Position numbers and translations under genes: made by a program
The notes under the pieces: generated by a model
The model's database searches: none
What the model was told of the DNA's origin: nothing
The model's input: the letters and a program-made list of their open reading frames with translations, nothing else
From: Bacillus sp. CECT 9360
GTDB taxonomy: Bacteria > Bacillota > Bacilli > Bacillales > DSM-1321
Assembly (NCBI RefSeq): GCF_918741275.1
Contig: NZ_CAKKNA010000010.1
Span: 62,001 to 126,000 of the forward strand
Direction of reading: 5' to 3'
Length of the DNA stretch: 64,000 nucleotides
Part shown: positions 45,723 to 57,400 of the stretch, one piece after another
How the letters are laid out: every line of letters begins with the position of its first letter
Numbering within the stretch: the first letter of the stretch is position 1

Positions 45723-46712
45723 ATGCAATTTCAGTTTAATAAGGAAAGAGAGTTCGACATTATTGCAATTGGCCGTGCTTGCATCGATTTAAATGCAACC
45801 GAGTATAACCGTCCAATGGAAGAAACGATGACGTTTACAAAATATGTAGGCGGTTCACCGGCTAATATTGCTATCGGTGCCTCAAAATTAGGGCTGAAGG
45901 CCGGATTTATCGGTAAAGTTTCCGATGACCAGCATGGCAGGTTTATCGAAAGCTATATGCGCGGTGTCGGAATCGATACATCCAATATGATAGTCGATCA
46001 AGAAGGGCATAAAACGGGGTTAGCCTTTACGGAGATTAAGAGTCCGGAAGAATGCAGTATTTTAATGTACCGGCAAGATGTTGCAGACCTTTATTTGGAG
46101 CCGAACGAGGTAGAGGAAGATTACATAAAGAGATCAAAGGTATTGCTTGTTTCAGGTACTGCGCTGGCAAAAAGCCCGTCTCGTGAAGCAATATTAAAAG
46201 CTATTACTCTAGCAAAGAGAAACGATGTAAAAGTCATTTTTGAATTGGATTATCGTCCATACACATGGAAATCAACTGAAGAGACAGCAGTCTATTATTC
46301 TTTGGTTGCCGAACGCTCCGATGTGGTAATCGGAACGCGAGATGAATTTGATGTAATGGAAAATACCCAGGAAGGCCATAACGAAAACACCATTCACTAT
46401 CTATTTAAGCATTCCCCTACCTTAATCGTCATTAAACATGGAGTAGAAGGATCCTATGCCTATGCAAAATCCGGGGAAACATTCAGAGGCCACGCATACA
46501 GAACTCAGGTTTTAAAAACCTTTGGCGCAGGCGATTCTTATGTTTCTGCTTTCCTGTATGCTCTGAGTTCCGGGAAAGACATTGAAACCGCTTTAAAATA
46601 TGGCAGTGCTTCTGCTTCGATTGTGGTAAGCAAACATAGTTCTTCTGAGGCTATGCCCACAGTAAAGGAAATTGACGAATTAATTGCAAATGCTAAAACC
46701 ATTTCGGTTTGA
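45723..46712 (+). CDS. iolC: 5-dehydro-2-deoxygluconokinase
   Basis: A 329-residue PfkB-family kinase making 2-deoxy-5-keto-gluconate-6-P. The sugar-binding GGSPANIAIGASKLGLKAGF is at about 42-61. The catalytic C-terminal motif LKTFGAGDSYVSAFLYAL includes the base Asp. AAGGAG precedes ATG 45723. The length is that of IolC without the extra C-terminal domain found in some proteobacterial fusions. Confidence 0.92.
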   Translation: MQFQFNKEREFDIIAIGRACIDLNATEYNRPMEETMTFTKYVGGSPANIAIGASKLGLKAGFIGKVSDDQHGRFIESYMRGVGIDTSNMIVDQEGHKTGLAFTEIKSPEECSILMYRQDVADLYLEPNEVEEDYIKRSKVLLVSGTALAKSPSREAILKAITLAKRNDVKVIFELDYRPYTWKSTEETAVYYSLVAERSDVVIGTRDEFDVMENTQEGHNENTIHYLFKHSPTLIVIKHGVEGSYAYAKSGETFRGHAYRTQVLKTFGAGDSYVSAFLYALSSGKDIETALKYGSASASIVVSKHSSSEAMPTVKEIDELIANAKTISV

Positions 46713-46728
46713 CCAGAGGTGAATGAAG

Positions 46729-48643
46729 ATGAAAACGGTTCGATTAACTACCGCCCAGGCTTTAATCAAATTTTTAAATCAGCAATATGTTCATATCGAT
46801 GGGGAGGAATTTCCGTTCGTTGAAGGTATTTTTAATATCTTTGGACACGGGAATGTACTGGGGTTTGGCGAGGCGCTTGAACAGGACTCTGGCCATTTGA
46901 AAGTAATCCAGGGAAAGAACGAACAAGGAATGGCCCACGCAGCCATAGCATTTTCGAAGCAACTGCTTCGCAAGAAGATATATGCTGTAACCACCTCAGC
47001 CGGACCAGGTTCTGCAAACTTGGTTACTGCTGCAGCAACAGCATTGGCAAACAATATTCCAATCTTGCTGCTGCCGGCTGATACATATGCTACACGTCAG
47101 CCTGATCCGGTTTTACAGCAGTTAGAACACGAGCACAGTCTTGCAATTACAACAAATGATGCCTTACAGCCTGTTTCAAGGTATTGGGATCGGATTACTC
47201 GCCCAGAGCAATTGATGTCAAGTCTAATTCGTGCATTTGAAGTCATGACTGATCCTGCTAAATCAGGTCCGGCTACCATATGTATCTCTCAAGATGTTGA
47301 GGGAGAAGCATTCGATTATGATTTAAAATCCTTCGAAAAACGTGTTCACTACGTTGATCGAACCCCCCCATCTAAGCGGGAATTAACAGGTGCAGCTGAA
47401 ATAATTAGAGCAAGTAAAAAGCCAGTGATTGTAGTTGGAGGCGGAGCCAAATATTCCGAAGCTCGTGAAGTATTAATGGAGTTTTCGGAAAAATATAATG
47501 TTCCGTTAGTAGAAACGCAAGCTGGTAAATCCACAGTTGAGTCCTCTTTTCATAATAATTTAGGGGGCTTGGGAATAACAGGAACCATGGCTGCAAACAA
47601 AGCTGCGCGTCAAGCTGACTTAATTATTGGTGTAGGCACTAGGTTCACAGACTTCGCTACTTCATCTAAAACGCTATTTAACTTTGACACAACCAAATTC
47701 TTAAATATCAATGTTAGCCGATTACAGGCTTATAAACTCGATGCCTTCCCGGTAGTAGCTGATGCCAGAACAACTATTGAAGCATTAACACCTTTGTTAG
47801 AGGGATACGAGAGCGGATTTGGTTCGACTATTACCGAACTCAGAGATGAATGGTATGCCGAGCGTGATCGCTTAAGTAAAGTAACCTTTAATAGAAATCA
47901 TTTTACACCTGAAATTAAAAATCATTTCTCACAAGAGACATTAAACGAATATGCCGATGCTCTAAACACAGAATTGGCGCAAACGACGGCACTGCTTGCG
48001 ATTAATGACACAATTAACCCTGACAGCATTATTATATGTGCGGCCGGTTCGCTACCAGGAGACTTGCAGCGCTTGTGGCATGTTGAAGTGCCAAACACCT
48101 ATCATGTCGAATACGGTTATTCATGTATGGGGTATGAAGTGTCAGGAACATTGGGCTTGAAGTTGGCCGACCCTGCGAAAGAAGTATACTCAATAGTTGG
48201 GGATGGCAGTTTTCTGATGCTCCATTCGGAATTTATTACTTCCATTCAAACCAATAGGAAGATTAATGTCCTATTATTTGATAATTCTGGTTTTGGGTGC
48301 ATAAACAATCTGCAAATGGATTTTGGAAATGGCAGTTACTATTGTGAATTCAGAACTGAGGATAACCAAATTTTAAATATTGATTATGCAAAGGTAGCAG
48401 AAGGGTATGGCGCAAAATCATATCGTGCCAATACTGTTGAAGAGCTAAAAGCAGCTTTGGAAGATGCCCAAGAAACAGGATAAATCGACATTGATTGAAA
48501 TGAAAGTGCTGCCAAAAACAATGACGGATGGCTATGAGGGCAGCTGGTGGAACTTGGGAGTACCGGAAGTATCAGGACAGGAAGGCGTTAATAATGCCTA
48601 CGAGCTGAAACAACAAAAACTGAGAACTGCAAAGCAATATTAA
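46729..48643 (+). pseudogene. iolD: 3D-(3,5/4)-trihydroxycyclohexane-1,2-dione hydrolase, iolD, with a frameshift near the 3' end
   Basis: A TPP-dependent ring-opening enzyme of inositol breakdown. N-terminal TPP partner domain with VEGIFNIFGHGNVLGFGEAL, central domain, and the TPP/Mg segment VGDGSFLMLHSEFI with GFGCINN. The main frame stops at 48481-48483 after 584 residues (GCC CAA GAA ACA GGA TAA). The next frame continues without pause as [20 protein letters not shown] to a stop at 48641-48643, giving the conserved IolD end. Removing one C from the CCC at 48467-48469 restores a 637-residue protein, the length of B. subtilis IolD. Start ATG 46729 is set by AGAGGTGA. Either a real mutation or an assembly error. 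Confidence 0.9.
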
Positions 48644-48660
48644 TACAGGAGGTGGACAAA

Positions 48661-50648
<1,988 letters not shown>

Positions 50649-50702
50649 ATTTTATAGTAATAATTGAAATAAACCAGCTAACCTGAGGATGGAGGAGTAA
50701 AA

Positions 50703-51566
50703 ATGAAACTAGCCCTGGATCCATATATGTATCGGCACCTTCCGATTCCAAAAATGGTCGATAAAGTGGCTGAATTGGGTTATGAATATATTGAATTATC
50801 ACCTCGGGAGGATTTCTTTCCGTTTTATAAATATCCTCGAGTAGATAAAGCTAGAATAAGAGAATTCAAAAATGCCTTGCGTGATACAGGTGTCAACCTT
50901 TCATCTTTGTTACCGATGCAGCATTGGGCTGGTCCGGAAGAAGAAGATCGAGAAGCGGCAGTGAGAAACTGGAAACGGTGCATGGAAGTGGCTGTTGAAA
51001 TGGGCGTTGATGTGTTGAATACAGAATTTACCGGCCATAATGACAAGCCTTATAAATGTGAACAGATGTTTATGCGTTCGATGGAAGAACTTCTGCCAAT
51101 TATCGAGAGCGAGGGAATTGACCTTCATATTCAAGCCCATCCATTTGATTTTATTGAACGGAACAATGAAGCGGTAGACATTATCCGCGGCCTGGATAAA
51201 GACTTTATTGGTTATTTTTATGCTGTGCCTCATACGTATTATTATGATGATGGCATAGGTGATATCTCTGCCATGCTGGATTATGCTGGGCCGCTGTTAA
51301 AGCATATTAATATTGCCGATACTTATAACCATAGAGCATCATCATGTCTTCGATATGTGGTGAACCCGCCGGGTGCCCCTTGTACGGTACACCAACACAT
51401 GGATATTGGTAAAGGTGATATTCCTTGGGACGTGCTTTGGGCCAAAATACGTGAAATCAAATTCGATGGTATCGTTACAGTTGCCGTGTTCGGGGAAGAA
51501 GATCGAGCAGATGAATCAAGTCTTTATATGCTGCGGGAAATTAAAAAAGGGCTTGGTTTATTATAG
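50703..51566 (+). CDS. iolH: IolH family sugar phosphate isomerase/epimerase-like protein
   Basis: A 287-residue TIM-barrel protein. The start [20 protein letters not shown] followed by [16 protein letters not shown] is characteristic of B. subtilis IolH. Metal-type ligands can be seen in [16 protein letters not shown] and [10 protein letters not shown]. The exact reaction of IolH is not settled in the literature I know. GGAGGAG precedes ATG 50703. It lies in its usual place between iolG and iolI. Confidence 0.9.
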   Translation: MKLALDPYMYRHLPIPKMVDKVAELGYEYIELSPREDFFPFYKYPRVDKARIREFKNALRDTGVNLSSLLPMQHWAGPEEEDREAAVRNWKRCMEVAVEMGVDVLNTEFTGHNDKPYKCEQMFMRSMEELLPIIESEGIDLHIQAHPFDFIERNNEAVDIIRGLDKDFIGYFYAVPHTYYYDDGIGDISAMLDYAGPLLKHINIADTYNHRASSCLRYVVNPPGAPCTVHQHMDIGKGDIPWDVLWAKIREIKFDGIVTVAVFGEEDRADESSLYMLREIKKGLGLL

Positions 51567-51613
51567 CAGAATATTTCTATAGCTATAAAAAATAAACTAG
51601 TGGAGTGCTAACT

Positions 51614-52453
51614 ATGAAACTTTGTTTTAACCAAGCGACTACATTGGAAAACTCAAATCTTGCAAGGGATTTAGAGTATTGCGAAAAACATGGCTATGAT
51701 TATATCGAAATTCGTACAATCGACAAATTGCCAGAGTATTTGCAGGGACATTCTCTTGCTACTTTAGTTGACTATTTTCAAACACATCATATTAAACCGT
51801 TAGCCTTTAATGCCCTCGTTTTCTTCAATAATCGTGATCAAGCGGGGTACGATGCCATTATCGATGAATTCAAAGAGATGATGGAAACCGGCAAACAATT
51901 AGGCGTTCAGTATGTAGTCGCCGTTCCGCTCGTAACCGAAGAGAAAATCTTAAAAGAAGATATTAAGAAAAGCTGCGTGGATGTATTAACAGAGCTTTCC
52001 AGTATTGCTGAACCATATGGCATTAAAATTGCGGTTGAATTTGTTGGTCATCCTCAATGTACCGTTAATACATTTAGTCAGGCTTATGACATTATCGAAA
52101 TGGTTAATCGTGAGAATGTGGGATTGGTACTCGACTGTTTCCACTTCCATGCCATGGGTTCAAGTCTGGAGGACTTGAAAAAGGCCGATGGATCCAAAAT
52201 CTTCATTTTGCATATTGATGACACGGAAGATTTCCCGATTGGCTTTTTGACCGATGATGACCGGGTTTGGCCAGGATTGGGTGCGATTGATTTAGATGGT
52301 ATTTTATCGACATTAAAAGAAATTGGCTATTCGGATGTAGTTTCTGTTGAACTATTCCGGCCGGAATATTATCAATTAAAAGCGGAAAAAGCGATTAAGA
52401 CGGCAAAAGATACAACCTTGCAAGTGGTTACAAAATACTATGATTTCGAATAA
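51614..52453 (+). CDS. iolI: inosose isomerase
   Basis: A 279-residue TIM-barrel protein nearly collinear with B. subtilis IolI (KLCFNQATTLENSNLARDLE, GYDYIEIRTIDKLPEYL, EFVGHPQCTVNTFSQAYDII, HIDDTEDFPIGFL). It interconverts scyllo-inosose and 1-keto-D-chiro-inositol, allowing use of D-chiro-inositol. Metal ligands are expected in VEFVGHPQ, LDCFHFHAMG, HIDDTED and SVELFRPEYY. ATG 51614 with GGAGTG upstream is used rather than the TTG at 51605. Confidence 0.93.
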   Translation: MKLCFNQATTLENSNLARDLEYCEKHGYDYIEIRTIDKLPEYLQGHSLATLVDYFQTHHIKPLAFNALVFFNNRDQAGYDAIIDEFKEMMETGKQLGVQYVVAVPLVTEEKILKEDIKKSCVDVLTELSSIAEPYGIKIAVEFVGHPQCTVNTFSQAYDIIEMVNRENVGLVLDCFHFHAMGSSLEDLKKADGSKIFILHIDDTEDFPIGFLTDDDRVWPGLGAIDLDGILSTLKEIGYSDVVSVELFRPEYYQLKAEKAIKTAKDTTLQVVTKYYDFE

Positions 52454-52492
52454 TGATTGAAGGAAATTTTTACAAAGGGGGTGCTTAGAAAA

Positions 52493-53371
52493 ATGAGTGC
52501 AACATCTACTAAACCATCAGCTTTAGTTCCGATGCGATATATGCTTTTTAAGGCAAAGGGCAAAGGCTATGCTGTGGGCCAATTTAACATTAATGGCCTG
52601 CATTGGATTGAAGCGACCTTACAAGCGGCCGAGGAAGAACGATCACCGGTCATATTAGCAGCCTCCGATCGACTTGTTGATTATTTGGGAGGATTCCGTG
52701 TCATTACTGCAATGGTGAAAGAAGTAATGGGAGAAATGGGGATCACTATACCTGTGGCCTTACATTTGGATCATGGCAGTAGTATTGAAAGATGTAAACA
52801 AGCGATCGATGCCGGGTTTACTTCTGTTATGATTGATGGTTCCCACTTTGCGATTAAGGATAATATTGCCATGACGAAACAAGTGGTTGATTATGCACAA
52901 CCTAGGGAAGTATCTGTGGAAGCGGAAGTTGGAACCGTCGGCGGTATGGAAGATGGGCTTGTTGGTGGAATAAAGTATGCAGATCCTCATGAATGCTTAC
53001 GGATAGTAAAAGAAGCAAAAATAGATGCTTTAGCAGCGGCCCTCGGTTCCGTTCATGGTCCATATCAGGGGGAACCTAAGCTTGGCTTTGATGAAATGAA
53101 ACAAATTTCGAGCATGACAGGCATACCTTTGGTGCTGCATGGCGGTTCAGGAATCCCGGATTATCAAATAGAGAAAGCGATTGCCCTTGGCCATGCCAAA
53201 ATTAATGTGAATACAGAATGTATCCAAGCGTGGACAAATGCAGTTCGTCAAGTGCTTGCAACTGACAGCAGGGTCTATGATCCGCGGACAATTCTCACAC
53301 CAGGTAGGGAAGCAATCGTTGCAACCGTAAAAGACAAAATAAAGCTATTTAAGTCGAGTCATAAGGCGTAA
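52493..53371 (+). CDS. iolJ: 2-deoxy-5-keto-D-gluconate-6-phosphate aldolase
   Basis: A 292-residue class II aldolase related to FbaA. It splits 2-deoxy-5-keto-gluconate-6-P into dihydroxyacetone-P and malonate semialdehyde. Zinc-site motifs: [20 protein letters not shown] near 86, [10 protein letters not shown] near 135, [10 protein letters not shown] near 178 and [10 protein letters not shown] near 210. AAGGGGGTG lies upstream of ATG 52493; an in-frame TTG/ATG start at 52457 has none. Last metabolic gene before a terminator hairpin. Confidence 0.92.
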   Translation: MSATSTKPSALVPMRYMLFKAKGKGYAVGQFNINGLHWIEATLQAAEEERSPVILAASDRLVDYLGGFRVITAMVKEVMGEMGITIPVALHLDHGSSIERCKQAIDAGFTSVMIDGSHFAIKDNIAMTKQVVDYAQPREVSVEAEVGTVGGMEDGLVGGIKYADPHECLRIVKEAKIDALAAALGSVHGPYQGEPKLGFDEMKQISSMTGIPLVLHGGSGIPDYQIEKAIALGHAKINVNTECIQAWTNAVRQVLATDSRVYDPRTILTPGREAIVATVKDKIKLFKSSHKA

Positions 53372-53374
53372 AAA

Positions 53375-53421
53375 GGGGAATGTCCTATATAACGCGGATA
53401 GGGATTCCTTCCTCCTTTTTA
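53375..53421 (+). terminator. terminator of the iol catabolic operon
   Basis: GGAATGTCCTAT pairs with ATAGGGATTCC (one bulge, one wobble), followed by TTCCTCCTTTTT. The T-run is interrupted, so readthrough into iolR is possible. Confidence 0.6.
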
Positions 53422-53475
53422 CAGGGAGAGAATAATTAGATTGTCGTTATTTTGAAAAGACTAAGGAATAATTTT

Positions 53476-53505
53476 TTGAACTATTTCCTTTTGATAACCT
53501 ATTCA
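53476..53505 (+). promoter_or_regulatory. candidate iolR promoter
   Basis: TTGAAC, 18 bp, TATTCA, about 50 bp before the iolR start. Fair match only. Confidence 0.4.
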
Positions 53506-53556
53506 ATATGTTAACTTAGAAATGTTTATTGTAATAATAAAGGAAGCAGGGCTGCA

Positions 53557-54324
53557 ATGATTAAGACTAAACGCATCAAACAAATTCAAGATTATATATT
53601 TGAACATCAAACTGTATCTTTGGATGAACTTGTTAACATTTTTGATGTATCTAAAAACACGATTAGACGCGACGTTCAAGAGCTGGTTGAACTGGGAGAA
53701 ATTAAGAAGGTTTATGGCGGAGTGGCTGTGAACGATACAGCCCATGCAGCACTAGAATCATTCAATGATAGAAAAACACGCAATCAAAGATCAAAAGAAC
53801 AAATAGCTAAATTAGCGGCAAGTTTTATAGAAGATGAAGATGTTATTTTTATTGATTCGGGGACAACAACCTTAGAATTAATTGAATATATAAAGGCGTT
53901 ACATTTGACGATTATTACAAATAATCTTAACTTCATCATCAATTCTCTTCCCTATGAGAATTTGAATGTCATTTCTATTGGCGGCGTACTTGACCGCAAA
54001 ACGAATTCCTTTGTCAGCATAAAAAAATATGATTTATTAAAATCGTACAATATTAACAAGGCATTCATGGCTTCAACGGGCATCACGCTTGCCAATGGCG
54101 TTACGAATGCATCACCTCTTGAAAGTGAAATAAAACAAACAGTGGTTGAAAGAAGTTCAAAAGTTTTTTTATTGGTGGACCATGATAAATTTGATCAGTA
54201 TGGTTTAATGACCTACTGTAGTTTAGACGAGATTGATTATCTGATAACAGATAAACTGCCGGATGAAGAATATCAAGAATATACGAAAAAGAAAGGAATT
54301 CAGCTTGCCATTGCAGAAGAATAA
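53557..54324 (+). CDS. iolR: DeoR-family repressor of the iol genes
   Basis: A 255-residue repressor. N-terminal DeoR HTH (VSLDELVNIFDVSKNTIRRD, then VELGEIKKVYGGVAV) and a C-terminal sugar-phosphate sensor domain (DVIFIDSGTTTLELIEYIKA, ISIGGVLDRKTNSF). In B. subtilis IolR is released by 2-deoxy-5-keto-gluconate-6-P. Here the gene is co-directional and lies between the catabolic operon and the ABC importer, instead of being divergent from iolA. Tandem 11-mers resembling IolR boxes occur beside both flanking promoters. Ribosome binding site AAAGGAAGCAGGG. Confidence 0.88.
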   Translation: MIKTKRIKQIQDYIFEHQTVSLDELVNIFDVSKNTIRRDVQELVELGEIKKVYGGVAVNDTAHAALESFNDRKTRNQRSKEQIAKLAASFIEDEDVIFIDSGTTTLELIEYIKALHLTIITNNLNFIINSLPYENLNVISIGGVLDRKTNSFVSIKKYDLLKSYNINKAFMASTGITLANGVTNASPLESEIKQTVVERSSKVFLLVDHDKFDQYGLMTYCSLDEIDYLITDKLPDEEYQEYTKKKGIQLAIAEE

Positions 54325-54368
54325 AATAATCCTGTTCAGGAACATCTTTTGTTTTGGCCTAATTTTAC

Positions 54369-54407
54369 TAAGAGTTGGTGGCATAGAAATGCCGTTAGCT
54401 CTTTTTT
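54369..54407 (+). terminator. terminator of iolR
   Basis: AAGAG/CTCTT outer pairs and GGCAT/ATGCC inner pairs with loop AGAA, followed by six T. Confidence 0.8.
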
Positions 54408-54448
54408 AAAACTTTGTTTAATAAATTGTTTGAATATAAAAAAAATTC

Positions 54449-54477
54449 TTGACTGAAAGCGCTTTTAAAATTATCAT
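54449..54477 (+). promoter_or_regulatory. promoter of the inositol importer with cre 1
   Basis: TTGACT (54449-54454), 17 bp, TATCAT (54472-54477). A cre-like TGAAAGCGCTTTTA (54454-54467) overlaps the spacer in the same way as in the iolA promoter, showing shared control. Confidence 0.65.
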
Positions 54478-54492
54478 AAGATTATCAAGTTA

Positions 54493-54514
54493 TAATCAAA
54501 ACTTAACAAATTTG
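54493..54514 (+). promoter_or_regulatory. probable IolR operator 2
   Basis: TAATCAAAACT (10 of 11 to WRAYCAADARD) followed directly by the weaker TAACAAATTTG (8 of 11), 15 bp downstream of the -10 box. Confidence 0.5.
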
Positions 54515-54551
54515 GTTGAAAAGGTTAACTGAATATTTTTATTTTTTGTAT

Positions 54552-54565
54552 TGAAAGCGCTTTAA
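54552..54565 (+). promoter_or_regulatory. cre 2 in the importer leader
   Basis: TGAAAGCGCTTTAA, identical in its first 14 bases to the box in the iolA promoter, 98 bp downstream of cre 1. Two sites at this spacing could act as a transcription roadblock or loop. Confidence 0.65.
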
Positions 54566-54584
54566 ATAATTTTGTATTTGAAGT

Positions 54585-54606
54585 TAACCAAAATATAACC
54601 AAGAAA
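54585..54606 (+). promoter_or_regulatory. probable IolR operator 3 (tandem 11-mers)
   Basis: TAACCAAAATA (10 of 11) abuts TAACCAAGAAA, a full match to WRAYCAADARD. This is the best IolR-type site in the window. Confidence 0.65.
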
Positions 54607-54754
54607 TACTCTAGCGTTAGATGAGTGGTTTTGTTTACTGATCCAGGAGGTGAGATACATACTGAGTACCATTTTTCAATATTGAAAACATTAATTCTTT
54701 GTGTCAACAGGCTGTTTACATATGAGAGATCATCTAAAAGGGGGATAATTGAAG

Positions 54755-55720
54755 ATGAATAAGAAATTAATCAGCTTTTTAATGCTTTTTGTTTTGCTCG
54801 CGGGTATACTTGCTGGCTGTGGTTCAGATAGTTCTTCCGGAGGAAAAGATACCATTGTGATTGGGGCAGCAATGCCGGTATTTGATGATAAATGGCTATC
54901 TTACTTGTACGACGGGATTAAAGAATATGACAAGGAGCATGATGATGTAGAAGTTAATATGGTGGACGCCAAGAATGACTCCGGGAAACAGATTTCACAG
55001 GTCGAGACATTTATTTCTCAAGGTGTAGATGCCGTCATTATCAACCCGGTTGACACTGATGCTGTTTTACCAATGGTAGATTTAGCCAATGAGGCTGAAA
55101 TTCCAGTAATTGTTGTTAATAGAATGCCAGATAAAAAGACTATGAAGAAAATCTATGCCTTTGTGGGTTCTGAATCCCTTGAGGCTGGTACCATTCAAAT
55201 GGAAAAAGTGGCTGAATTGATTGGAGGCAAAGGAAATATCGGCATCATGAACGGAACATTGGGACAAGAGGCCGTCGTGAAAAGAACGGAGGGCAATAAA
55301 GAAGTAGTCAAGAAGAACCCTGACATTAAAATCGTCCGCGAAGCTACAGCTGATTGGCAAAGATCACAAGGTATCACATTAATGGAAAACTGGATTCAAT
55401 CCGGTGAACAATTTGATGCGATTGTAGCAAATAATGATGAAATGGCAATCGGAGCAATTATGGCTTTAGAAGAATCTGGTAAGCGCGGAGATATTATTGT
55501 TGCGGGAATTGATGGTACCCTTGATGCTTTACAATACGTTAAGGAAGGGAAATTAGATGTTTCTGCCTTCCAGGATGCATATGGTCAAGGTAAAGGATCA
55601 ATCGAAACAGCCATCAAAGCAGTCAAAGGTGAGAAAGTAGAAGAGAAATTTATTAATATCCCGTTCGAATTAATCACAAAGGATAACGTTGACGAGTACA
55701 TCAAAAAGTGGGAGAAGTAA
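54755..55720 (+). CDS. inositol-type ABC transporter substrate-binding lipoprotein
   Basis: A 321-residue lipoprotein (lipobox LAGC) of the ribose/inositol binding-protein family (PBP 4). It opens IVIGAAMPVFDDKWLSYLYD, then INPVDTDAVLPMVDLANEA, IVANNDEMAIGAIMALEESG and VAGIDGTLDALQYVKEGKL, the usual sugar-contact segments. TTG 54749 is in frame, but ATG 54755 is better spaced from AAAGGGGGAT. It is the first gene of a CUT2 importer placed under the same cre/IolR-type signals as iolA, which supports inositol as substrate in place of the missing IolT/IolF permeases. Confidence 0.88.
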   Translation: MNKKLISFLMLFVLLAGILAGCGSDSSSGGKDTIVIGAAMPVFDDKWLSYLYDGIKEYDKEHDDVEVNMVDAKNDSGKQISQVETFISQGVDAVIINPVDTDAVLPMVDLANEAEIPVIVVNRMPDKKTMKKIYAFVGSESLEAGTIQMEKVAELIGGKGNIGIMNGTLGQEAVVKRTEGNKEVVKKNPDIKIVREATADWQRSQGITLMENWIQSGEQFDAIVANNDEMAIGAIMALEESGKRGDIIVAGIDGTLDALQYVKEGKLDVSAFQDAYGQGKGSIETAIKAVKGEKVEEKFINIPFELITKDNVDEYIKKWEK

Positions 55721-55812
55721 TCAGTTAGTTGAAACGCTGACCAGTCGCACACGAATGATTGATTTCTTGAGTGGACAATGTGAAAAGTTGTACGTTTTAA
55801 TCTATAGGTGAA

Positions 55813-55841
55813 GGTCGTTCAGGGTCGAACTCTGGGCGACC
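55813..55841 (+). promoter_or_regulatory. intercistronic hairpin after the binding-protein gene
   Basis: GGTCG/CGACC with inner CAG/CTG pairs, no T-run. Probable message stabiliser giving more binding protein than ATPase or permease. Confidence 0.55.
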
Positions 55842-55874
55842 ACTTAGGTTGCAATTATGATATAGGTGGTGACA

Positions 55875-57365
55875 ATGGTGGCTGAATATATTTTAGAACT
55901 TGAGCACATAACCAAGGAATTCCCTGGAGTAAAAGCTTTAGATGATATTCAATTAAAAGTGAAAAAAGGGACAGTCCATGGCTTAATGGGGGAAAATGGT
56001 GCAGGGAAATCGACCTTAATGAAAATTATCTTTGGCATCTATACCCCTAACAAAGGAACTTTGAAATATAAAGGAAAAGAATTGAAAATTTCCGGACCAA
56101 AAGAAGCAGTGGAAAACGGTATTTCCATGATCCATCAGGAATTAAGCCCAGTCCCATATATGACAGTTGCGGAGAATATTTTTTTAGGCAGGGAATTCTC
56201 TTATGGAAAGTCCGGCTGGATCAACAATAAGAAAATGATTGAGGAATCAAGAAGATTATTTGAATCCTTGAATATGAAAATTGATCCGACCAAAAAGATG
56301 AAGGATTTGAGCATTGCAAACATGCAAATGGTAGAGATCGCTACGGCAGTGTCTTATAATGCGGATTTAATCATAATGGATGAGCCAACTTCGGCCATAA
56401 CGGAAAAAGAAGTAGAACAATTATTTGGTATTATCCGTTCCTTGAAAGCAAAGGGAGTTTCGATTATCTACATATCACATAAAATGGATGAGATTTTTAA
56501 GATTTGTGATGAGTTAACTGTATTCCGAGACGGTAAGTATATCGGCACAAACAGTGCAGAAGAAATCGACCAGGACACGTTAATTCATATGATGGTTGGC
56601 AGAGAAATCAAACAAGTTTTTCATAAAGAAAAGGCTGAAATTAAAGAGTTGGCCTTATCTGTCCAAAACCTATCCTGCAAGGGTAAATTTCATAATATTA
56701 GTTTTGAATTGAGAAAAGGGGAAATTCTTGGGATTGCAGGGTTAATGGGGGCAGGGCGTACTGAGGTTATTGAAAGTATTTTTGGTGTTAATCCTTGTGA
56801 TTCCGGTGATATTTATATACATGGTAAAAAAGTGAAGATTAAATCACCACAGGATGCAATAAAGCACAAGATGGCTTTATTAACAGAGGATCGGAAACTA
56901 ACTGGAGCATTCCTGCCTATTTCCATTAAGGAAAATATGATTATCTCCAATATCAATAAATTTTTAAAGTTTGGCTTGATAAATCGGAAGTTAGTAAATA
57001 AAAAATGTAATGAACAGATCCAGCTTTTAAATATTAAAACACCACATCTTAATCAGCTTATTATGAATTTGAGTGGGGGTAATCAACAGAAGGTGCTGCT
57101 AGCCAGATGGCTTCTGAATGATCCTGACATTCTTATCTTGGATGAGCCAACCAGAGGTGTAGATGTAGGGGCGAAGTCGGAAATTCATAAGATTATGTCA
57201 AAGTTAGCCCAACAGGGGAAAGCGATTATCATGATTTCTTCTGAAATGCCAGAAGTATTAGGAATGAGTGACCGAATCATTGTTATGCATGAAGGGTACA
57301 CAAAAGGTGAACTTGTCAGGGGAGAAGCCAATCAGGAAAAAATCCTGGAACTAGCCTATAGTTAA
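55875..57365 (+). CDS. CUT2 sugar ABC transporter ATP-binding protein (RbsA/MglA-like)
   Basis: A 496-residue double-cassette ATPase. Cassette 1 has Walker [10 protein letters not shown], Walker [12 protein letters not shown] and [11 protein letters not shown]. Cassette 2 has a degenerate A site ([15 protein letters not shown]), signature [15 protein letters not shown] and [20 protein letters not shown]. Asymmetry of the two sites is normal for RbsA-type proteins. ATG 55875 follows AGGTGGTG; GTG 55866 is in frame but lies inside that site. It energises the permease at 57401. Confidence 0.92.
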   Translation: MVAEYILELEHITKEFPGVKALDDIQLKVKKGTVHGLMGENGAGKSTLMKIIFGIYTPNKGTLKYKGKELKISGPKEAVENGISMIHQELSPVPYMTVAENIFLGREFSYGKSGWINNKKMIEESRRLFESLNMKIDPTKKMKDLSIANMQMVEIATAVSYNADLIIMDEPTSAITEKEVEQLFGIIRSLKAKGVSIIYISHKMDEIFKICDELTVFRDGKYIGTNSAEEIDQDTLIHMMVGREIKQVFHKEKAEIKELALSVQNLSCKGKFHNISFELRKGEILGIAGLMGAGRTEVIESIFGVNPCDSGDIYIHGKKVKIKSPQDAIKHKMALLTEDRKLTGAFLPISIKENMIISNINKFLKFGLINRKLVNKKCNEQIQLLNIKTPHLNQLIMNLSGGNQQKVLLARWLLNDPDILILDEPTRGVDVGAKSEIHKIMSKLAQQGKAIIMISSEMPEVLGMSDRIIVMHEGYTKGELVRGEANQEKILELAYS

Positions 57366-57400
57366 TTCTTTTATTAGAAAATACAAGGGAGGTTCTTCAT

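Noticed and set aside
48482..48643. Separate small gene downstream of iolD
   Set aside because: The sequence is the conserved C-terminus of IolD in the next frame; it is a frameshift product, not a new gene.
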